Source: an uncultured Bacilli bacterium (GTDB taxonomy: Bacteria > Bacillota_I > Bacilli_A > RF39 > UBA660). Taken from it: DNA of 36,429 nt. Below are positions 29,657 through 36,429 of this stretch, piece after piece (positions within the stretch are counted from its first letter, which is position 1; every line of letters starts with the position of its first letter). A program made the position numbers and the translations under genes. The notes below the pieces were generated by a model. It worked only from the letters and a program-made list of their open reading frames with translations, was not told where the DNA came from and did not search any database. The DNA is taken from assembly GCA_947628965.1 (NCBI GenBank), contig CANRBV010000011.1, positions 1 to 36,429 on the forward strand. Reading direction: 5' to 3'.

Positions 29657-31845
29657 GAACCTCCACCTCCACAAGAAGAGCATCCTCCTCCACAGGAAGA
29701 ACATCCACCACCGCAAGAAGAACATCCGCTAGAACTAGAACCACCACCCCCTGAAGAATGAACTGGTTCTGGATAATATACATTATCATATAAAGAATAA
29801 TAAGAATAGTCACTTTCATAGTTGAATGTTCCCATATCCATTTCAGGAATAGGGATATTTTCAAATTTCTTTATCCACTTTTTAGAAATATTCATAGCAT
29901 AAGTATATGGAAGAATGTTGTAAAAATAATTTGGATTTTCTAAAACTAATGCTTCTAATCTTGGCTTTTCTGCTGTAACTAAGAAATTTCTAAATCCTTT
30001 TACTTTAGCCGTAATATATTCACCATATTCGGTCTTTCTCTTCATAAATATCGTAAAGAATAAATTTATCAAATTACATATAAATGATAAATAATATAAA
30101 ACACTCCAATTAGGATCTAAATCTTCTACATATTTATAAGAGATTATACTTAATATTAAAATAACTATACTTCTAAAAATTGCACCCCCAATTTGTTTTG
30201 ATGCTATACTATCATGAACCTTATCTTTAAAACTGTTCTTTAATTCTGAAGCAATATCATTAAATGCTCTATAGAAAGTATGATGTTCACTTAAAATTAC
30301 AACATCCTTACTTTCAAATAATCGATCATAAACAATTTTCTCCATACTTGATAATGTAGGAAATTTAGACGCATCAGCTGCATACTTTTCCATATCCTTA
30401 TTATATTGTTCAACTTCTTTATCATAAGCTGCTTTTTTCTTATCAACATCTTTTAATCTTGCTTCTTCATTATCGTTAACAATTTCTATATAACCATCAT
30501 TTACTAGTTTGTCTTTAACAGCTAAAAATTTATCAATATTAGATTCTAATAATTTTGTATCACCTTTTTTAAATAAATGAATCATCATAGTCTTTTCTGA
30601 TTGATTTAAATTATTATCAGCATCTTTTAATTTTTTAACTTCTATTTGTCGTTTTGGTAGTGTTTTATCAAAATCTTTTACTGCTTTTGGTTTTATAAGT
30701 AAATTCGTTATTTGAATGTTATTATCTTCGTCTTTTAAATCATCAATTTTGATATAGCCTTTACTTGCTAATTGAATAATTAGCGAAATTGTGAATTTCT
30801 TACTTGCTTGTCTTTTGTTAAAGACATATCCGACTTCAGCAGAACTTAAATCATCTGGTGGATAAAATTCAACTGTTTGAGCCTTTTTAGGATGATCTTT
30901 ACCATACTTAACCCATTTATAAATAGTCCATGCCGTTAATGCAAATATAATCATTGAAATCATGAAAGAACCCCATCCATAATTCCAACTACCACCAACA
31001 AAATAACCTTCTGGTAATTCTATATCTAATGTTAATGATTTCTCTAATGGTTCATAGTAATATAAAGCAAAATATTCTTCATCACACGCTCCATCTTCAC
31101 TTAATCGCCACTCATCACTACAATAATCTTTTAATTGTTTTTTATAATTTTTCTCCTCATTGAATGTTGCGTATAAAGTATTTCCAATTATAGAAAAATC
31201 GACGACATCTGTAACATCATTTTTTCTAAACTTATCGGTAAAAAATTTAACATTATATCCATCAATATTTTTAGGCATATTAACCTGAATTGAGGCATTT
31301 TTTATCTCAGTTCCCCAATAATCACCATACGCATGGAATATTAATTCGTCAAAATTTTTATAAGGATCTTTTCCCATATCGTATGTATATTTAATGACAT
31401 AAGTTTTTTCCCCTTCACCTACATACTTATTGGCACTACCAATTTTAATTCTTGCTTTTCTTTTAACTGTATCTAAACTATAAGGATCTCCTACTGCACG
31501 ATAATTAGATATTGTTGCCTTTCTTTTTATCGTATCTCCATCTTGACCTGTATATTGCAGCCATAAAGGGGTAAATTTATATATACCATGATGATAAGAT
31601 TCATACCAATCAACGGTAATTTTTTCAGTAACTTCAACTTTATTGTCTTCTTTTACATCTAATAAAACATTATAAGCAGAAATTGTAAAACCATCCGCTA
31701 GTTTTTCAGTGCCTGCATCATCCCCAAAATATGATTCAAGCCCTGTTATAATAACACCTAGAATCATAAAGGCTAAGTAGCCAACCCAAAAGAATCCAAA
31801 TAATTTTCCTATAAAATTTCCACTCTTGTGAGATTTTTTTGCCAT
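29650..31845 (-). CDS. DUF2207-family membrane protein with C-terminal CSSCGGG repeat tail
   Basis: N-terminal TM, YNVLLDVKEDNKVEVTEKITVDWYESYHHGIYKFTP, TM helices, YPPDDLSSAEVGYVF; tail SSSSGCSSCGGGCSSCGGGCSSCGGGGSW. Confidence 0.88.
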   Translation of the reverse strand: MAKKSHKSGNFIGKLFGFFWVGYLAFMILGVIITGLESYFGDDAGTEKLADGFTISAYNVLLDVKEDNKVEVTEKITVDWYESYHHGIYKFTPLWLQYTGQDGDTIKRKATISNYRAVGDPYSLDTVKRKARIKIGSANKYVGEGEKTYVIKYTYDMGKDPYKNFDELIFHAYGDYWGTEIKNASIQVNMPKNIDGYNVKFFTDKFRKNDVTDVVDFSIIGNTLYATFNEEKNYKKQLKDYCSDEWRLSEDGACDEEYFALYYYEPLEKSLTLDIELPEGYFVGGSWNYGWGSFMISMIIFALTAWTIYKWVKYGKDHPKKAQTVEFYPPDDLSSAEVGYVFNKRQASKKFTISLIIQLASKGYIKIDDLKDEDNNIQITNLLIKPKAVKDFDKTLPKRQIEVKKLKDADNNLNQSEKTMMIHLFKKGDTKLLESNIDKFLAVKDKLVNDGYIEIVNDNEEARLKDVDKKKAAYDKEVEQYNKDMEKYAADASKFPTLSSMEKIVYDRLFESKDVVILSEHHTFYRAFNDIASELKNSFKDKVHDSIASKQIGGAIFRSIVILILSIISYKYVEDLDPNWSVLYYLSFICNLINLFFTIFMKRKTEYGEYITAKVKGFRNFLVTAEKPRLEALVLENPNYFYNILPYTYAMNISKKWIKKFENIPIPEMDMGTFNYESDYSYYSLYDNVYYPEPVHSSGGGGSSSSGCSSCGGGCSSCGGGCSSCGGGGSW
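29669..29731 (-). repeat. three 21-bp tandem units encoding the CSSCGGG-type tail
   Basis: ccacaagaagagcatcctcct / ccacaggaagaacatccacca / ccgcaagaagaacatccgcta on plus. Confidence 0.85.
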
Positions 31846-32405
31846 TATATTTTTACCTTTACACTTTCTCTTTCTGATTCATTTGCTTCAAACATAGCTT
31901 TTGATTTATACCCTAATATTTTTGCAACAATATTACTTGGGATCATTTCAACTTTGTTATTATAATTTCTAACTACTGCATTATAATACTTTCTTGACTC
32001 TGCAATTTCATCTTCAATTTTACTTAATGATTGTTGTAAACTTAAAAAGTTTTCATTTGCTTTCAAATCTGGATATGCTTCAGCTAGTGCCATTAATTTT
32101 GTAATGCCACCTGTTATTTGCTCATTCGTTTTAAGCTTTTGTTCATCAGATAAATTATCATAAGATTTTACACTATTTCTAATCTCAACTATTTCTTTTA
32201 ATGTATCTTTTTCATGTTTCGCATAACCTTTAACAGTTTCTACTATATTAGGAATCAAATCCCATCTCTTTTTTAAATAGACATCCATGGTTGCAAAACT
32301 TTCTTTTACCATGTTTTTCAATTTAACTAATTTGTTAAATGTGATAAAAAAATAAAATACAATTACTAAAACAACCCCTATTATAATCCATAAAATATAA
32401 TTCAT
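31845..32405 (-). CDS. LemA family protein
   Basis: N-terminal TM then FNKLVKLKNMVKESFATMDVYLKKRWDLIPNIVETVKGYAKHE; RKYYNAVVRNYN. Confidence 0.95.
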   Translation of the reverse strand: MNYILWIIIGVVLVIVFYFFITFNKLVKLKNMVKESFATMDVYLKKRWDLIPNIVETVKGYAKHEKDTLKEIVEIRNSVKSYDNLSDEQKLKTNEQITGGITKLMALAEAYPDLKANENFLSLQQSLSKIEDEIAESRKYYNAVVRNYNNKVEMIPSNIVAKILGYKSKAMFEANESERESVKVKI

Positions 32406-32424
32406 ATATACTTCTCCTATTATG

Positions 32425-32454
32425 ATTATAACCTTCCCCTCGAAGTAAAGTCAA
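32425..32454 (-). promoter_or_regulatory. promoter of the lemA / DUF2207 / radical SAM operon
   Basis: TTGACT - 18 nt - TATAAT, followed by SD AGGAG and lemA ATG. Confidence 0.7.
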
Positions 32455-32593
32455 TCAAAATGGACATTGTATAGTTTTTAAACAATTCTTTAATAGTTTA
32501 TTTTATCAAAATATTGATTAAGAGTAGAAAAGGATATCTAGATTCAGTACATAAAAATTATTTGTATAAAATTTCACCAATTTATCACACAAC

Positions 32594-32627
32594 AAAAAAG
32601 GAAGACAACTTTTTATTGCTATCTTCC
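32594..32627 (-). terminator. intrinsic terminator of the coiled-coil gene
   Basis: minus: GGAAGATAGCAATAAAAAGTTGTCTTCCTTTTTT. Confidence 0.75.
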
Positions 32628-32640
32628 TAAATTAACAATA

Positions 32641-33777
32641 TTAAATTTTTTCGTAAGTTGCTATGTATTTACCTGTAAGATAATCTTTGTCCCCTAATCC
32701 ATTTTCGACAAGTCTTCTTGAAGAGATTAATTCCCATCCAACAAATTTATATCCAGGTTTTGCAGCAGGTGCAGTAACTGTGATTTCGGTTATATTGGCA
32801 CGTCTTCCTACTAACATTGTAGATACTTGTTTACCGTTAGAATCAGTAAATCCTTCACATTTGTCTGAATCACATTCTAATTCTACAAACCAAATATGAC
32901 CACTATCACCACAATAATCTTGCGTACAATGAATTGTTAAATTTTTGTTTGTACTATAAAAGTGGAATTCCACTTTTTTCTTTGCAGCTTCTTCTTTTAT
33001 TTCTTCCTCTTGTTTTTTAGTTTTTTCGTTTATTTGTTCTAACAATTCTGGATAATTATTAAGATCAAATTTTGAACCTTGTTCTTCTTCTTTTTTGTTT
33101 TCAGAAGTATTATTTGCTGTAGTTGCATTATTTGCAGTTTTATTAGATGATGTAAGTGGCTCGCTTTCTACTTTTGTTTCGGCAGCCTCTTTAGAAGCTT
33201 CCTCTGCTTCTTTTCTTATTCTTTCAGCTTCAGCAGCTTTCAAAGCTTGTTCTGCTTCTGCATCTTTTCTTTTTTGTTCTGCAATTTTAGCGTCTTCTTC
33301 TGCTTTTTTAGCTTTTGCTTCGGCTTCTTCCTTTGCTTTTAAAGCTTGTTGTGCTTGTTCTTCGGCCTCTTTAATCTTAGCGTTTAAGGAAGCTTTCTCA
33401 TCTTCTGTTTTAGCACTTTCTAATGCCTTTTTAGCTTCTGTTACAGTTGCTTCAGCATTTTTAATTGTTTCTTCAGCATTTGTAATTTCTTTTTTCGCTT
33501 CTTCTTTAACAGCTTCAACCTTTTTTTCTTCTTCTTTAGCAGCTTCTACTTTTTCATTTGCATCGATTACTAGTTTTTCTGCTTCAGTAAGAGCTGTTTT
33601 AGCATCTGAAATTATTTCTTCAGAATTTTCTTTTTCTGCATAATTTAATGCTTTTTGGTTGCTTATTTCATTAAAGAAACTTTTATTGCTTATAACCTTT
33701 GAAGTAATCACAGCTCCCGTAACAGCACCAGTAGTTACAACAATAGGTAAAATAACTTTGACTATTCCTTTTTTCAT
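32641..33777 (-). CDS. exported Ala/Glu/Lys-rich coiled-coil protein with C-terminal beta-repeat-like domain
   Basis: N-terminal TM/signal, long coiled coil (EAEAKAKKAEEDAKIAEQKRKDAEAE), C-terminal PGYKFVGWELIS. Confidence 0.75.
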   Translation of the reverse strand: MKKGIVKVILPIVVTTGAVTGAVITSKVISNKSFFNEISNQKALNYAEKENSEEIISDAKTALTEAEKLVIDANEKVEAAKEEEKKVEAVKEEAKKEITNAEETIKNAEATVTEAKKALESAKTEDEKASLNAKIKEAEEQAQQALKAKEEAEAKAKKAEEDAKIAEQKRKDAEAEQALKAAEAERIRKEAEEASKEAAETKVESEPLTSSNKTANNATTANNTSENKKEEEQGSKFDLNNYPELLEQINEKTKKQEEEIKEEAAKKKVEFHFYSTNKNLTIHCTQDYCGDSGHIWFVELECDSDKCEGFTDSNGKQVSTMLVGRRANITEITVTAPAAKPGYKFVGWELISSRRLVENGLGDKDYLTGKYIATYEKI

Positions 33778-33883
33778 TTTAACCCTCCATATATAATATA
33801 TTTGATAAAAACAAGAAATTTCCTGCTTTATCGCCCTTAATATATCGTATTTTAAGCAAAATGTAAAGGACTTTTTTATTTTA

Positions 33884-33916
33884 GAAAAAAGAAATGCCTA
33901 TATAACATTTCTTTTC
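33884..33916 (-). terminator. intrinsic terminator
   Basis: minus: GAAATG...CATTTCTTTTTT. Confidence 0.6.
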
Positions 33917-33929
33917 AATTTAAAGTAAC

Positions 33930-34289
33930 CTATCTTCTTTGACCTCTTTCAATAAGTCCACGGTTTGTAGCTTCATCAATAATGTAATATAATCGATCTT
34001 GCCAACGTTGCATTTCATCAAAATCATGATTTCTATAATAATAATTTCGAGCATTTTGGTGTCTAGTTAATTCTGTTAAAAGTTCTTCATCACTTAAACT
34101 CCAAATATCAACATATTTATCTTGTTCTGAAAAACCATGATTAGACTCTTCTTTTTTTTCATCAATTGTAGTATATTCACTGGGCCCTATATTATTATGT
34201 ATCCAAGTTTGCTCATTTTTCTTATTAAGTAATTCATTTTCTTGATTATAATTAGGTACAGATTTATATAAATCATCTCTTAATCCCAT
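33930..34289 (-). CDS. hypothetical protein, 119 aa
   Basis: Complete ORF with SD; charged/aromatic, no family recognised. Confidence 0.6.
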   Translation of the reverse strand: MGLRDDLYKSVPNYNQENELLNKKNEQTWIHNNIGPSEYTTIDEKKEESNHGFSEQDKYVDIWSLSDEELLTELTRHQNARNYYYRNHDFDEMQRWQDRLYYIIDEATNRGLIERGQRR

Positions 34290-34326
34290 ATTATTTCCCT
34301 CCTAATTTTATTTTAAACTACTCATT

Positions 34327-34377
34327 AAAGTTTTGCAAGTTCATTTGCAAAACTTTCTAAAAATAAAAGTTTTGCAA
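34327..34377. repeat. three copies of AAAGTTTTGCAA (two direct, one inverted)
   Basis: 34327-34338 and 34366-34377 direct, 34345-34356 inverted, all 12/12 identical. Confidence 0.85.
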
Positions 34378-34387
34378 ACGTAGCATC

Positions 34388-35287
34388 TTATCTTCTTTTT
34401 ATTAATTTCTTAAGAACAAGCCCTAAAATAGTAAGCAAGATTAAAGAAATAGGAATCCATAGTAACCAACGATTGTCTTTCTTTGACTCTTCTACCTCCA
34501 CTACAAAATTATCCTCTTCTTTTATTTCTTCCGCTATTTTTTCTTCTTCTCTTGTGATGTAAAGAATATAAGTACTAGAAGATTTATCTTCTGCTGTCAC
34601 CTTTATACGAATTGTATTTTCTCCAATATCTAGCGCATACTCTTCTTTCCATTCTGCTTTAGAGGTCTTTTTTTCAGGTTCTACATTTAATTTAATTTTC
34701 TCTGTTTCATATGGAACAGTAAGAGTATAAGTAAAAACATCCTTTTGAAAGTTAATAGAAATGTTTAGAATTTCTAAAGTCTTTAAAAAGCTATTTGAAT
34801 CTTTTTTTGTTGTTGTATTACTAGTAGAACTAGTACTTTTACTTGGAACTTTATCTAAATAAATAAAACCTGTTAGATAAATGCCAGATCCTGAACCAAT
34901 TTCAAAACTTGTAGTTCTTTCTTGCTTTTCTGCTCCGACAACACCACCTTCAATAATTTGCATATAATCATCAAAAACCTCAAGAACATAGGCAACGTGC
35001 CCATAGCCATAAAAACCAGAATAAACGGCAATTGAATTATCACGAGGTTCTTCTCCTACTTCATATCCAGCATTCTTAGCACTCTTAAGCCAGTTCACGG
35101 CATTTCCCCAACCACCTGGCAAAGCAATTCCTAGCCTTTCATACACCTCTTGCCAAACCACTCTTGTACAAGGAACACTTTCTTCACCATTAAAAGTTTG
35201 CGTTTTTGGATAGGGATTCGTTGCAGCAAAAACAAATAAAGGACTAAATAAACATAGAACAAAAAATATAAGAATACTTTTTTTCAT
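34388..35287 (-). CDS. CHAP-domain cell-wall hydrolase-like protein with cadherin-like beta-sandwich domain and C-terminal TM anchor
   Basis: Signal peptide; VPCTRVVWQEVYERLG (Cys) and GYGHVAYVLEV (His); NISINFQKDVFTYTLTVPYETEKIKLNVEPEKKTSKAEW; TM LLWIPISLILLTILGLVLKKLIKRR. Confidence 0.75.
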   Translation of the reverse strand: MKKSILIFFVLCLFSPLFVFAATNPYPKTQTFNGEESVPCTRVVWQEVYERLGIALPGGWGNAVNWLKSAKNAGYEVGEEPRDNSIAVYSGFYGYGHVAYVLEVFDDYMQIIEGGVVGAEKQERTTSFEIGSGSGIYLTGFIYLDKVPSKSTSSTSNTTTKKDSNSFLKTLEILNISINFQKDVFTYTLTVPYETEKIKLNVEPEKKTSKAEWKEEYALDIGENTIRIKVTAEDKSSSTYILYITREEEKIAEEIKEEDNFVVEVEESKKDNRWLLWIPISLILLTILGLVLKKLIKRR

Positions 35288-35291
35288 AACA

Positions 35292-36275
35292 TCACCACTT
35301 ATCACATGTTAAAGAATACTCTTCACAAATCTCTTTTGTTAATAATTTATCATAAGGACTATAAACTCCATAACCAGGTAATGTCACATAAATAGCCTCT
35401 TTAAATGTACTACCAATTTCACTATCTATACTTTTTTCACTAGCTTTTAATTCATCATTAATCTCATGATAAGCTGTATTACTTATTCTTAAATACTCAT
35501 ATTTGTAATCAATGCCATGCCCATCAATTACAGAGGTAAACTTAATTCCTTTTTTCTTTTCCTTTTCAATTTTTTGAACTACTGCTTTAGCTTTATTTTC
35601 TTTTTCACTATCAAAAGTAAATTTATTTTTAACCGCATCTAAAAAATCATCTAAACCTAAATCGATACCATCGCTATTTTTATCCTCATTCCAACCAATG
35701 GTAAGTTTTTTCTTACCAGCAAGTTCTGGAAAAACTTCTTCCAAATTGGTAATAAAATAATATCCCCCTGGTTGAGCATAATTTTCATAATGAATTGTAA
35801 CAGAAATATAATCATTTAAATTAATCTTATCAATAGTAGAACTGCTCTTGCTACTTGTATTATTTGTTGAACTTGACGCACTTGAAGTCTCTTTATTTTC
35901 GCTCGTTGTTTCTTTAACTTGTTCTTTTTCCCAAGTTGCCTTTAACGTAATATTTTCGTTAATTATGGTATTAAAATCAAACTCTTCATCGTTATACATC
36001 CAAGAAACAAAACTATAACCATCTCTTTTAGGATTTTCTGGTTTTACAGCCGTATTACCATTGTCAACTTTTAAAGGACTAACTGGCTCTCCACCATTTG
36101 AATCAAATAGTACGGTATAAACTTGCTTTTCCTCTTCTTCTGGTTTAACCTCCTCTATTTCATAAATTGGTTCTGTAATTTCTTTACCTCTTTGATACAA
36201 AGAAAAGCAAAAGCCTGCTACAAGTAACACAATTAAAACAACACAACCTATAATAATCCACTTTTTATTTTTCAT
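35292..36275 (-). CDS. membrane-anchored surface protein with Listeria-Bacteroides (InlB B-type) repeat
   Basis: N-terminal TM; YTVLFDSNGGEPVSPLKVDNGNTAVKPENPKRDGYSFVSWMYNDEEFDFNTIINENITLKATW. Confidence 0.8.
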   Translation of the reverse strand: MKNKKWIIIGCVVLIVLLVAGFCFSLYQRGKEITEPIYEIEEVKPEEEEKQVYTVLFDSNGGEPVSPLKVDNGNTAVKPENPKRDGYSFVSWMYNDEEFDFNTIINENITLKATWEKEQVKETTSENKETSSASSSTNNTSSKSSSTIDKINLNDYISVTIHYENYAQPGGYYFITNLEEVFPELAGKKKLTIGWNEDKNSDGIDLGLDDFLDAVKNKFTFDSEKENKAKAVVQKIEKEKKKGIKFTSVIDGHGIDYKYEYLRISNTAYHEINDELKASEKSIDSEIGSTFKEAIYVTLPGYGVYSPYDKLLTKEICEEYSLTCDKW

Positions 36276-36429
36276 ACAAACAACTTCCTTTTTCCTAATT
36301 CTAACATATTGTATTGAAAAATAAAATAAAGAGTTCTACTTTAAGATACTCTATTCAATTGAAAAAGTAAATTGCGTTCAAAGACAAAGAAGTGAAACTT
36401 AGTCTTTCATCAAATTTAGTCAAGGACGA

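Noticed and set aside
29669-29731. CRISPR-like array
   Set aside because: Units are contiguous in-frame coding repeats with no spacers; no other spaced repeat array was seen in the window.
29619-29864. 81-aa minus ORF ending VVVLVLADVLLAVVDVLPVEEDALLVEVEVLGKK
   Set aside because: Out-of-frame reading of the CSSCGGG repeat and flanks; no independent support.
33095-33643. 182-aa plus-strand ORF (Ala/Ser/Phe-rich)
   Set aside because: Antisense shadow of the Ala/Glu/Lys coiled-coil gene; low-complexity composition from codon bias.
1-36429. UGA-as-Trp recoding suspected from scarcity of TGA stops and the Mollicutes-like tag
   Set aside because: TGA terminates at least three plausible genes (8189, 15464, 16201), and the prfB UGA frameshift mechanism requires UGA to be a stop.

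Overview
AT-rich chromosomal window, almost entirely minus-strand. Inference: an uncultured low-GC Bacillota/Mollicutes-related bacterium. UGA is used as a stop. The core is a housekeeping block: ssrA (tmRNA) / smpB / rnr / secG / engB, ftsH / tilS, prfB (read through a canonical programmed +1 frameshift that the ORF track splits), a CBS-domain Mn-dependent pyrophosphatase and uvrB. Accessory parts are: (i) a left-end island remnant (double-XRE regulator, phage/ICE-type HTH protein, zinc-ribbon protein, BRO-like antirepressor, truncated ABC permease); (ii) a MazEF-type toxin-antitoxin pair; (iii) a tightly coupled lemA / DUF2207 / radical SAM-SPASM operon whose DUF2207 protein ends in a CSSCGGG repeat tail; (iv) a right-end surface-protein cluster (coiled-coil protein, CHAP plus cadherin-like protein, Listeria-Bacteroides repeat protein). 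The best candidate for an undescribed system is (iii): the radical SAM enzyme may modify the Cys/Gly-rich tail of its membrane-protein neighbour. Other points worth checking are the tmRNA tag ending in ...PAFA, a structured attenuator-like leader ahead of prfB, and a triple inverted/direct repeat before the CHAP gene. All family calls are from reading motifs; no searches were run.
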